Below the pieces are notes generated by a model, which was given only the letters and a program-made list of their open reading frames with translations, was not told the origin of the DNA and ran no database searches. Shown here one piece after another: positions 8,599-15,997 of a stretch of 45,065 nt of DNA. Each line of letters starts with the position of its first letter. Position 1 is the first letter of the stretch. The DNA comes from an uncultured Neglectibacter sp. (GTDB taxonomy: Bacteria > Bacillota > Clostridia > Oscillospirales > Acutalibacteraceae): positions 1 to 45,065 of the forward strand of contig CANSKS010000019.1 of the NCBI GenBank assembly GCA_947647615.1. The letters run 5' to 3'. Made by a program: the position numbers and the translations under genes.

Positions 8599-9630
8599 AT
8601 GGTGGGAAAAACAAAGAGAAAGGCAGCGGCTTTGCTGTTGATCTTCCCTTTGCTTTGGGGGGGCTGCAGCACTGCCCAGACAGACCCTGTGCCCGACCCG
8701 GTTTCCCAAACCAGAGCAGAAGAAGATTCTCAAACCGGCGTGGAAGAAAGCTCCCGGGCCGGCGGGCAGGAGAGTTCTCCGGCCGGTGAAGGGGAACCCC
8801 CTTCTTCTCCCAAGGAGGGAGGCGCCTCCTATACAGCCCCGGATTTTGCGGGATCGGCCTTTCACAGGGAAGCGGCCCAAGGGGAAAATGGCGTGCTGCT
8901 GGACCTTTCTGCTGTTGCGGAGGGTTACGTGGCGGTTTCGGCCCGGAGCGAGGCACGGCTGAAATTTCAAGTGCTGAAGGAAGACCAAACCTATACCTAT
9001 GACATGGCAAAAACCGGTGAGCCCTCCATATTCCCCTTGCAGTGCGGCAACGGGGATTACCTTTTTCGGGTCATGGAACAGGTGGGCGATAAGTATGGCA
9101 AATTGTACGAGGCCACATGCCGGGTAGAGCTTCAAGATGAATTCCAGCCTTTTCTGCGCCCAAGCGATTATGTAAACTATACCCCGGATTCCCACTGCGT
9201 GCAGGAGGCGGCCCGCTTGGCGGAACAGCAGCCCGACGCTATGGGAGTGGTACAGGCGGTGTTCGGTTATATTTGCGACACAGTAACCTATGACAAGGAA
9301 AAAGCGGCCCAGGTGCAAAGCGGCTACCTGCCGAGCCCGGATGAAACGCTGGAAACCGGGAAAGGCATATGCTTCGATTATGCCAGCCTGGCGGCGGCTA
9401 TGCTCCGCAGCCAGGGAATTCCTACGAAAATGGTCTTCGGTTATGTGCAGCCCAACGATCTGTACCATGCCTGGAACATGTTTTATACCCGGGAAAGCGG
9501 ATGGGTGACGGTGGAATACCAGGCCGAGTCCAACACCTGGAACCGGCTGGACCTGACCTTCTCCGCCAACGGCGGAGACCCCCAGTTTATTGGGGATGGG
9601 AAAAATTATACCAATGTATACTTTTACTGA
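8599..9630 (+). CDS. Transglutaminase-core lipoprotein
   Basis: A predicted surface thiol enzyme (343 aa from this start). The N-terminus is basic, then hydrophobic, then LLWGGCS, which is a lipobox-like signal with an unusual Trp at -3. A Ser/Glu/Gly-rich linker follows. The transglutaminase core has GKGICFDYASLAAAMLRSQG (Cys258), YHAWNMF (His290) and NRLDLTF, giving the expected Cys-His-Asp set. A GTG at 8548 overlaps the sortase stop and is in frame, but it puts 17 residues before the lipoprotein-like signal, so the ATG at 8599 is preferred. Such domains act as cross-linking or proteolytic enzymes. Its position between a sortase and a pilus-motor set suggests work on the surface fibres; the reaction is not shown. 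Confidence 0.8.
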   Translation: MVGKTKRKAAALLLIFPLLWGGCSTAQTDPVPDPVSQTRAEEDSQTGVEESSRAGGQESSPAGEGEPPSSPKEGGASYTAPDFAGSAFHREAAQGENGVLLDLSAVAEGYVAVSARSEARLKFQVLKEDQTYTYDMAKTGEPSIFPLQCGNGDYLFRVMEQVGDKYGKLYEATCRVELQDEFQPFLRPSDYVNYTPDSHCVQEAARLAEQQPDAMGVVQAVFGYICDTVTYDKEKAAQVQSGYLPSPDETLETGKGICFDYASLAAAMLRSQGIPTKMVFGYVQPNDLYHAWNMFYTRESGWVTVEYQAESNTWNRLDLTFSANGGDPQFIGDGKNYTNVYFY

Positions 9631-9644
9631 AAGCAGGTGGCGGT

Positions 9645-10691
9645 ATGGGAAATAAGAAGCTGGATATGCTTGGGGTAAGCGCCTTTTGCGAAAGCATGGC
9701 GATGATGGTGCAGTCGGGCATACAAACGGAGGAAGCGGTGGCCCTTTTGCGCCAGGAAGACCAAAAAGAAGCGGGACTTTTGGAGCAGGCCCTGGCCCTT
9801 ATGCAGGCGGAACTGGAAAACGGTGGCAGCCTTTCCGGAGCCATGGAGAAATCGGGTGCTTTCCCTGCTTATGCCTTGAAAATGGTGGCTGCGGGAGAGG
9901 GGTCTGGGCGGTTGGAAGCGGTGCTTTTCCAACTGAGCCGCTATTACGCCAAGCAGAAGACCTTGTCCCAAAAGCTGCGCAATACAGTTACTTACCCGGC
10001 AGTCATGCTGGTGTTGATCATTGTGGTGCTGGCTCTAATGCTCACTATGGTGCTCCCTGCCTTTACCCAGGTCTATAACCGGCTTACCGGCAGCCTGGCA
10101 GATTCTTCCTATGGCTACATTCGCTGGTCCTACGGCTTTTGCTGGGGGGCTCTTGGGGTTATGGTACTGCTTTCCGGAGCGCTGCTTTTGGGGTTAGCCC
10201 TCTGGAACAGCAAAAAACGCCGGGCGGTAGAGGGAGTCCTGTATAAACTGCCTGTTTGCGGGGAGCTTTTGCGGCAGTTGGGCCTTTACCGGTTTACGGC
10301 AGCTCTTTCCACCTTTCTTGCCAGCGGAGAGCTGCAAGACCTGGCTGTGGCGGAAAGCAAGGAAATGACCGCCTGTAAGCCCATAGAAGAAAAGCTTTCC
10401 CGGTGCCAGGCCCATTTGGAAGAAGGCCATAGCATTGCTCAGGCTGCCTTTGAAGAAAAGCTTTATGAACCGGTTTACGGCCGTATGCTGCTGGCAGGGG
10501 AACGCAGCGGCAAGCTGGAAGAGATTTTGAGGCAGATAGAGGGGTTGCTGGAAGAGCATTGCACCAGCCTTGCGGACCGGCTCACCGGCATTTTAGATCC
10601 GTTGCTTTCCGGGGTGATGCTGGTGACGGTGGGAGTCTCCCTGCTCAGCGTTATGCTGCCCCTGTTGGGCATTATGAGTTCCATTGGCTAA
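9645..10691 (+). CDS. pilC: PilC/GspF-like inner-membrane platform protein
   Basis: The platform protein of type IV pili and type II secretion systems, to which the motor ATPases bind. It is 348 aa from the ATG with AGGTGG (9634-9639) as ribosome site; the open frame runs upstream into the previous gene, but those codons are out of frame with it. Seen: two T2SSF domains, each with a GERSGKLEE-type loop (AAGEGSGRLEAVL in the first, LLAGERSGKLEEIL in the second) and hydrophobic spans at about 117-140, 160-185 and 320-345. At 348 aa it is shorter than the usual ~400. It starts a reduced pilus/secretion gene set. Confidence 0.88.
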   Translation: MGNKKLDMLGVSAFCESMAMMVQSGIQTEEAVALLRQEDQKEAGLLEQALALMQAELENGGSLSGAMEKSGAFPAYALKMVAAGEGSGRLEAVLFQLSRYYAKQKTLSQKLRNTVTYPAVMLVLIIVVLALMLTMVLPAFTQVYNRLTGSLADSSYGYIRWSYGFCWGALGVMVLLSGALLLGLALWNSKKRRAVEGVLYKLPVCGELLRQLGLYRFTAALSTFLASGELQDLAVAESKEMTACKPIEEKLSRCQAHLEEGHSIAQAAFEEKLYEPVYGRMLLAGERSGKLEEILRQIEGLLEEHCTSLADRLTGILDPLLSGVMLVTVGVSLLSVMLPLLGIMSSIG

Positions 10692-10726
10692 AATAGTCTT
10701 TTGACAAAATAAGGAAACGTGGTTGC

Positions 10727-11047
10727 ATGTATTACATAGATAAAAAAAGGAAACGCTGGCCGCTGGTTGTGGCTGTAGCTGCTTTGACACTTGTTTTGCT
10801 GCTGGGATGCTTGTGGGCGGTTTCTTCTTCCGGACAGAATTTGGAGGAGGAGGGAGTGGCCGCCTTGAAAGCCGCCATACAGCGAAGCGCCCTGCAATGT
10901 TATGTGGTAGAGGGGATGTACCCTTCCAGCCTGGATTATTTGGAAGAAGGCTATGGCCTGCAGATCAATCGGGAGGATTTTTATGTGATATACCATGCCT
11001 TTGCCTCTAACCTTCCTCCAGAGGTTACGGTACTGCGTAAGCCTTAG
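10727..11047 (+). CDS. Small single-span protein of the PilC-PilT set
   Basis: I do not recognise a named family. The 106-aa protein has a basic N-terminus, one membrane span (about 12-32) and a short periplasm/wall-side part with ALKAAIQRSALQCYVVEGMYPSSLDYL. The helix after the span and the size resemble a minor pseudopilin, and the 'EGMYPSSLDYLEE' phrase is like the core of type II secretion pseudopilins. There is no Gly-Phe prepilin peptidase site at the start of the span. ATG-preceding bases are AAGGAAACG. Confidence 0.5.
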   Translation: MYYIDKKRKRWPLVVAVAALTLVLLLGCLWAVSSSGQNLEEEGVAALKAAIQRSALQCYVVEGMYPSSLDYLEEGYGLQINREDFYVIYHAFASNLPPEVTVLRKP

Positions 11048-11059
11048 CGAGAGGAGGAG

Positions 11060-11518
11060 ATGGCGTCTATGGGAAAAGGGCGTTCGCCGGTGGCGTTTTT
11101 CACCTTGGGGATAGCCGGGCTGTTTTTGGCCGGCTTTTTCCTGGTGGTGGTGTTTGGCGCTTCCACCTATCGCAGCGCGGTGGAAACCCAGGACCAAAAC
11201 AACAGCAGCCGGGCCTTGCTGAGTTATCTGCATACCTGCGTAAGGGCCAACGACACCGAGGGCGCGGTGACCTGCTACGAAGAGGCGGGCAGCCCGGTTT
11301 TGGTGGTAGCGGACCAGGAAACCGGGTATGCCATAAGGGTGTACCAGCATGAGGGAAGTTTGCTGGAAGACTACGGAAAGCTCCAGGCTCCTTTAGACCC
11401 GGAAGGGGCCGCCGTGATCGGAAAAACCCAGGTGTTTCGGGTAGAGCAGGAGGGTTCCCGGTTTACGGTGACGACAGATGCCGGGCAAACCGTGTTTACT
11501 ACAAGGAGCGAAAAATGA
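11060..11518 (+). CDS. DUF4860-like protein of the PilC-PilT set
   Basis: A 152-aa protein with a single N-terminal span (about 11-33) and a beta-rich extracytoplasmic part with many Gly and Val. The layout and sequence style match what I recall as DUF4860, a family found near type II secretion-like genes in Clostridia; this is from memory and unchecked. Two ATGs compete: 11060 and 11069. GAGGAGG (11051-11057) is very close to the first and 11 bases before the second, so either start is possible. It overlaps the next gene by ATGA. Function unknown; a minor pilin or assembly subunit is the best guess. Confidence 0.5.
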   Translation: MASMGKGRSPVAFFTLGIAGLFLAGFFLVVVFGASTYRSAVETQDQNNSSRALLSYLHTCVRANDTEGAVTCYEEAGSPVLVVADQETGYAIRVYQHEGSLLEDYGKLQAPLDPEGAAVIGKTQVFRVEQEGSRFTVTTDAGQTVFTTRSEK

Positions 11519-11943
11519 AGGAAAAGCAGCGCATAACCGCCTTTTATTTGGAGCTTCTCCTTTTGGCTGTGGTGTTTGTGGCGGTGATTTTATCGCTGAC
11601 ACAGGTGTTTGCCTTGGCTAAAGAGAGAAGCAGCCGTGCCCAAATTCTCACCCGCTCGGTGGTTCTGGCAGAAAATACCGCCGAAGTGTTTGCCGGCGCC
11701 GGGGAAGAGGACCTCTTAGAGCTGTTGGGCGGCGAGAGCAGCGCCGCCTGGGTAGAGGAGGGCCGTGTGCTTCGGGCGGCCTACGACGAAAAAATGAATC
11801 CCTTTGCCGGTGGTGATTACCGGGTAAACCTGGAAATTCAGCCGGAGGGAGAACTGAGCGTTTGCGAGATTTCTGTCTATTGGCGGGATGAAGAAGCCCC
11901 AGTCTATACCTTAGAAACGGCGGTATGCCGCCGGGAAGCTTAA
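11515..11943 (+). CDS. Small single-span protein of the PilC-PilT set
   Basis: A 142-aa protein translated through an ATGA overlap with the previous gene. It has one N-terminal span (about 9-31, FYLELLLLAVVFVAVILSL) with a Glu near its start, then an amphipathic helix (about 33-60) and a beta-rich part. A Glu in the span, an extended helix and a small head are the layout of type IV pilin-like proteins, but no prepilin cleavage glycine is present. I do not recognise a named family. Confidence 0.5.
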   Translation: MKEKQRITAFYLELLLLAVVFVAVILSLTQVFALAKERSSRAQILTRSVVLAENTAEVFAGAGEEDLLELLGGESSAAWVEEGRVLRAAYDEKMNPFAGGDYRVNLEIQPEGELSVCEISVYWRDEEAPVYTLETAVCRREA

Positions 11944-11971
11944 AAAACCGGGAGAGGAAGGTGCTTTGGCC

Positions 11972-12349
11972 ATGAAACAAGTGCCAATTCGTTTGGGCCC
12001 CTTGGCCCTGCTGCTTACCGTGATTACCATTTGTATGGCGGTATTGGGCGTTCTCACCTTGTCTACCGCCCAAAGCGACCTTTTGACAGCGGAAAAATAT
12101 TCTCGGGCTGTGGCGGTACGTTACCGGCTGGAAGCTCTGGGGCAGGCCTTTTTAGAGAAAGAGGAAGAAATTCCCTGGGATGAGGCCGATTCCAATGGAA
12201 TTTATTGGAAGACCTTTACCGAAGGCGATGCCAGCCTGCATATTGGCCTAATAAAGTCTGAGGAAGCGGGATGCCGGGTCGTGAGTTGGCGGTTTGCGCG
12301 GGATTGGCAGGAGCAAAACAGTATGGGGCAGCTTTGGCAGGGAGAATAG
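11972..12349 (+). CDS. Small single-span protein of the PilC-PilT set
   Basis: A 125-aa protein with one N-terminal span (about 9-31, LALLLTVITICMAVLGVLTL), a helix rich in charged residues (about 35-65) and a small C-terminal part. The ATG at 11972 is 10 bases from AGGAAGG; a TTG two codons upstream at 11966 is also possible. Like its three neighbours it has a pilin-like layout without a prepilin peptidase site. It precedes the PilT gene by 31 bases. Function unknown. Confidence 0.5.
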   Translation: MKQVPIRLGPLALLLTVITICMAVLGVLTLSTAQSDLLTAEKYSRAVAVRYRLEALGQAFLEKEEEIPWDEADSNGIYWKTFTEGDASLHIGLIKSEEAGCRVVSWRFARDWQEQNSMGQLWQGE

Positions 12350-12380
12350 CCCTGGGAGAAATAGACGGCAGGAGGGTTTT

Positions 12381-13436
12381 ATGGAACTACAGGAAATTTT
12401 AAATTTGGCTATCCAGCAGGGCGCTTCCGATATCTTTTTGGTGGCCGGCCTTCCGGTTACCATCAAGCGGGAAGGCCATCAGGTCCGGATGGGAGAAGGC
12501 ATCCTGATGCCGGAAAAGACCATGGAGCTCATTACGGCCATTTACCAAATAAGCGGCCGTTCCGATGTCCATTTGAAAAATGGGGAGGACGACGATTTCT
12601 CTTTTGCGCTCAAGGGCTCTGGGCGTTTCCGAGTGAACGTGTTCCGCCAAAGAGGTTCTTTGGCCGCGGTGATCCGCCTCATTCGCTTCGGTTTGCCGGA
12701 CCCGGTGGAAATGGAGATTCCGGAAGAGGTAATTTCGCTGGCGGAAACCCAAAAAGGTTTGGTGCTGGTGGCCGGTTCTGTGGGTACGGGGAAATCTACT
12801 ACACTGGCCTGCATTATTCAGCGCATCAACCAAACCAGAGACTGCCATATTATTACTATGGAAGACCCCATTGAATATTTGTACCGCCATGAGCGTTCTA
12901 TTGTCACCCAAAGGGAAATTTCCATCGATACGCCCGGTTATCCCGCCGCCTTGCGTTCCGCTTTGCGGGAAAGCCCGGATGTGATTTTGCTTGGGGAAAT
13001 GCGGGATTACGATACGGTTTCGGCGGCCATCACCGCTACAGAAACCGGAGTGCTGCTGTTCAGCACACTGCACACCAGCAGCGCGGCCAATACCATTGGC
13101 CGCATTGTAGACGTTTTTCCTGCCAGCCAGCAGCAGCAGGTAAAAATACAGCTGTCGCAAATTTTAAAAAGCGTGGTGTGCCAGCAGCTGGTACCCGACG
13201 TAAACGGGAAGCTTGTTCCCGTATTCGAAATTATGAAGACAAACAACGCCATACAAAATATGATCCGGGAAGACAAATTGCACCAGCTGGAATCGGTGAT
13301 GCAGTCCGGCGCGGCCGAGGGGATGCGTACCATGGACGGCAGTCTTTTGAAGCTGTACCGCCAAGGCAGAATCTCCAAGGAAACCGCCCTGATGTATTGC
13401 GCAAACTATGAAGTGATGACCAAGCGGTTGGCTTAA
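12381..13436 (+). CDS. pilT: PilT-like twitching/retraction ATPase
   Basis: A hexameric ATPase of the secretion-ATPase superfamily that usually drives pilus retraction. It is 351 aa from an ATG with GGAGGG (12371-12376) upstream; the open frame extends further upstream into another gene's frame. Seen: Walker A GSVGTGKSTT (Lys138), Asp-box EDPIEYLY, Walker B region DVILLGEMRD and the His box FSTLHTSSA, followed by a PilT-type C-terminal part. The length and lack of a long N-terminal extension argue for PilT over PilB. No PilB, pilin, prepilin peptidase or PilMNO genes are in the window. Confidence 0.9.
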   Translation: MELQEILNLAIQQGASDIFLVAGLPVTIKREGHQVRMGEGILMPEKTMELITAIYQISGRSDVHLKNGEDDDFSFALKGSGRFRVNVFRQRGSLAAVIRLIRFGLPDPVEMEIPEEVISLAETQKGLVLVAGSVGTGKSTTLACIIQRINQTRDCHIITMEDPIEYLYRHERSIVTQREISIDTPGYPAALRSALRESPDVILLGEMRDYDTVSAAITATETGVLLFSTLHTSSAANTIGRIVDVFPASQQQQVKIQLSQILKSVVCQQLVPDVNGKLVPVFEIMKTNNAIQNMIREDKLHQLESVMQSGAAEGMRTMDGSLLKLYRQGRISKETALMYCANYEVMTKRLA

Positions 13437-13479
13437 CGGCTTTCCGGGCTGGATTCTGGTTTTTTGAAATAATATAATG

Positions 13480-13517
13480 AACCCCCTTCCAGCTATTGTG
13501 TATAGCCCAAGGGGGTT
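13480..13517. terminator. Bidirectional terminator between pilT and flavin reductase
   Basis: AACCCCC (13480-13486) pairs with GGGGGTT (13511-13517), followed by a T-rich run. It separates convergent genes. Confidence 0.65.
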
Positions 13518-13537
13518 CTTGCTTAACGAAAAGCTTT

Positions 13538-14044
13538 TTATTCCTTTTCCAATATTTTTACGATCTCTCCAACAAAGACACGGTGCAGGTCCCTGTCCGG
13601 GTACCACTTTTCCAGCTGGCTTTGGTCTAAGAAGCAGGAGGCTTCCATGTCTTGGCGGTACAGCTTCCGGCATATAAGGACAAGCTTCGCCTGGGCGTAA
13701 TAGGGGGCCAGATTGTCAAAAACAGGGGTCAGGCCCGTTTCCTTGTCCTTGTCAAAATCGCGTCCCGATTTTGTCCCAAAAAAGTTCAGGGCTTCCCGAT
13801 AATTCTCGTCGAAAAAACAAAGAGAGTAATATTGTTCCCGCTCTACAAACTCCAAGGTGTAGCGCTGGGGGCGGATGTAGACGGTAGAAACATAACTTCC
13901 CCACAGCTCTCCCAAACCGCCCCAGCTGGCAGTCATGGCATTGTGAGAGGCTTTGTTTCCAGCGGTGACGAGCATCCAATCTTTTTTAATGAGAGTGAAG
14001 GGGTTTCCGGTAAAGGCTTCGGGAGAAATTTCATGAAACGCCAT
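13538..14044 (-). CDS. Flavin reductase-like domain protein
   Basis: A 168-aa cytoplasmic protein of the flavin reductase-like (flavoredoxin) family, which binds FMN in a split barrel. Seen: the N-terminal TLIKKDWMLVTAGN, then HNAMTASWGGLGELWG, the region where such proteins contact flavin, and IRPQRYTLEFVE. Members reduce flavin or carry electrons; the partner is not known. The ATG has AAAGGA about 11 bases upstream. It stands alone between convergent pilT and the co-directional substrate-binding gene. Confidence 0.8.
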   Translation of the reverse strand: MAFHEISPEAFTGNPFTLIKKDWMLVTAGNKASHNAMTASWGGLGELWGSYVSTVYIRPQRYTLEFVEREQYYSLCFFDENYREALNFFGTKSGRDFDKDKETGLTPVFDNLAPYYAQAKLVLICRKLYRQDMEASCFLDQSQLEKWYPDRDLHRVFVGEIVKILEKE

Positions 14045-14131
14045 AGAAAATCAAATCCTTTCTTTATGTTGGGATTCCTTGGTTTAATAGGTATGGAAAC
14101 GGGGGAACCTTTAGCACTTTTGGAAAAGAGG

Positions 14132-15727
14132 TCAGGAGCGCTTTCTGGCCTGAGTAAAATTGATGCTTAAATCGGGTGCCACGGCGATCCCTCTTACGTT
14201 GGGGTTCATAGCGTAATAGGTATTGTCGCGGAAAAGAGGATAAAAGATATAGGCGTCCCGCAGCATCGACTCCAGGCCCTGGTAAGAGCTCAAGTCAAAG
14301 GAAAGGCTGTGCAGGGCGGAATCGTAAATCGTGTCGTTCATCAGAGAAGGGGAAGCGGAGCTTTCAAAGGACTTCAGCACGTCGAAGGGGGCAGTGCCTC
14401 CGGCCCGCAGGGTATAAAGGGCAGCCTCATAGTCGCCGGAAGCGATGCGGCTTTGGAATTCACTGTCGGATAAAGGAAGAATGTTAAAGGAGTTTTGCAG
14501 CTTTTGGTTCCAGGCCACCAAAAAACCGTTGGCTACGTTGATGGAATCTTCATCGTTGGGACAGATTACGGTGATGCTGGGAAGCCGTTCTAAATCTAAC
14601 CTTTTCAAAAGCTCGGGAAGTCCGGAAAGCACGCTGTCATCTTGGGAAAGGTACATGGATTCCCCCTCCTGGTAATAGCTGCTGCCATTCCAATGGATGC
14701 AGTCCGGCATAATGCCAAAGGCTTCGCCGCCCCCCTCCACGGCACTGACATGCCGCTCCAGCAGATCTTTCCGATCCAGGGTTTGTAAAAATAACTGCCG
14801 CACCTGGGCATCCTGGAACACTTCCGACTGAGAATTGAGCAAAAGACCGGTTACAGCGTCGTTCAAAGCGATAACGCGGCATCCGGAATCTTCCGCAGCT
14901 TTTGCCATGGTTTCCGACAAAGGCAAAATATCTACACTGCCCTCTTGTAAGGCAGAGACAGGGTTGCTGTCAATGTCGGAGTTATAGTCAATTAGGTAGG
15001 TGAGCTCCGCTGCGAAAACACGATGCTCTCCCTGGTAGGTGTTAGAGCGCACCAAAGACACTTTACGCTGGCCGTATTCCATATTCCAAGAATAGATGCT
15101 GGAAAAGGTGAAAGGGCCATTGGTAATTAGATATTCCGCCGAAAGGCCGTAGTGGCCGGAGCAAGCTTCAAAATACTCCCGGTTGCAGGGCATGTAATGG
15201 GGCCCGGCGGTAAAAGCGGGGAAATCGGGGTAGCTTTGCTCCAATTCGATAACGAGGGTGCGGTCGTCTTCGGCAGAGACGCCCAAAGCTTCGGGCTCCA
15301 ACTCTCCCGCATAAACAGCACGGGCATTTTTAAGGATAAACAGATCGTCTACCCCTTGAGCACCGGTAGCAGGGGAAAGGGCCCTGGTAATACCAAAAAC
15401 AAAATCCTGGGCAGTCAGGGGAGTCCCGTTGCTCCAGCATAGATTATTTCGCAAATGAAAAGTGAAGGTTCGGGAGTCATCTTTGGCCTCCCAACGCTTG
15501 GCTGCCCCCGGCGTCGCTTTGCCGTTGGAGTCGATACGGCAAAGCCCTTCAAAAATAGAATCAATTACCGCACCGGAAGCGGGATCGGAAGCCGTTTGAG
15601 GGTCTAAGGTACTGATGTTTCGGCTCAAGATATAAGTAAAAGAGGCATCCGCCTGGAAGCCGCCGTCGCATCCGGAAAGGGCAAAGAGGAGGAAGAAGCT
15701 GAGAAAGAAAAAGAAAAAACGTTTCAA
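14132..15727 (-). CDS. Peptide/oligopeptide-type substrate-binding lipoprotein
   Basis: A family 5 extracellular solute-binding protein of 531 aa, the capture subunit of a peptide or nickel-type ABC importer. Seen: a Phe-rich signal peptide with lipobox LSGC (Cys at about 20), ISTLDPQTASDPASGAVIDSIFEGL near the N-terminus (typical of OppA/DppA) and FHLRNNLCWSNGTPLTAQDF. The start codon is TTG, 7 bases after AAAGGAAG. No permease or ATPase genes are adjacent, so it may serve a distant transporter or act in sensing. Ligand cannot be told from sequence. Confidence 0.9.
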   Translation of the reverse strand: MKRFFFFFLSFFLLFALSGCDGGFQADASFTYILSRNISTLDPQTASDPASGAVIDSIFEGLCRIDSNGKATPGAAKRWEAKDDSRTFTFHLRNNLCWSNGTPLTAQDFVFGITRALSPATGAQGVDDLFILKNARAVYAGELEPEALGVSAEDDRTLVIELEQSYPDFPAFTAGPHYMPCNREYFEACSGHYGLSAEYLITNGPFTFSSIYSWNMEYGQRKVSLVRSNTYQGEHRVFAAELTYLIDYNSDIDSNPVSALQEGSVDILPLSETMAKAAEDSGCRVIALNDAVTGLLLNSQSEVFQDAQVRQLFLQTLDRKDLLERHVSAVEGGGEAFGIMPDCIHWNGSSYYQEGESMYLSQDDSVLSGLPELLKRLDLERLPSITVICPNDEDSINVANGFLVAWNQKLQNSFNILPLSDSEFQSRIASGDYEAALYTLRAGGTAPFDVLKSFESSASPSLMNDTIYDSALHSLSFDLSSYQGLESMLRDAYIFYPLFRDNTYYAMNPNVRGIAVAPDLSINFTQARKRS

Positions 15728-15874
15728 GGGGGGACTTCCTTTCGACGGAGAAGTTTCGTAAGGTGGGAACTTATGTAAATCTTAGTATACACAGGGAAGA
15801 GGATAGTATAATTCTAATTTCGAAAAAACAAAAAGTGTAAAGGAATTTTACAAAGGAGAGAAAACGGCTACCTC

Positions 15875-15903
15875 TTGCAGAACTGCGCTGGTTGCAGTAT
15901 AAT
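15875..15903 (+). promoter_or_regulatory. Sigma-A promoter of the ClC gene
   Basis: TTGCAG (15875-15880), 17-base spacer, TATAAT (15898-15903). The downstream leader to the start at 15998 is about 90 bases and can form small hairpins, e.g. CTCGAGC (15949-15955) with GCTTGAG (15964-15970). Confidence 0.75.
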
Positions 15904-15997
15904 CGTGAACGTGCCAAAAACTTGGGCTGTCATGGCGAGCAGAGGATAGCTCGAGCAGAGGCTGGCTTGAGAAATCATAGAAAAAGGAGTGAGATTT

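Noticed and set aside
9369-9644. Upstream extension of the PilC frame
   Set aside because: It overlaps the transglutaminase gene in another frame and the ATG at 9645 has a good ribosome site.
12294-12380. Upstream extension of the PilT frame
   Set aside because: It overlaps the previous gene; GGAGGG lies directly before the ATG at 12381.
15904-15997. Fluoride riboswitch before the ClC gene
   Set aside because: The GGCGATG and CTGATGGCTCCTAC-like elements of that riboswitch are not present.
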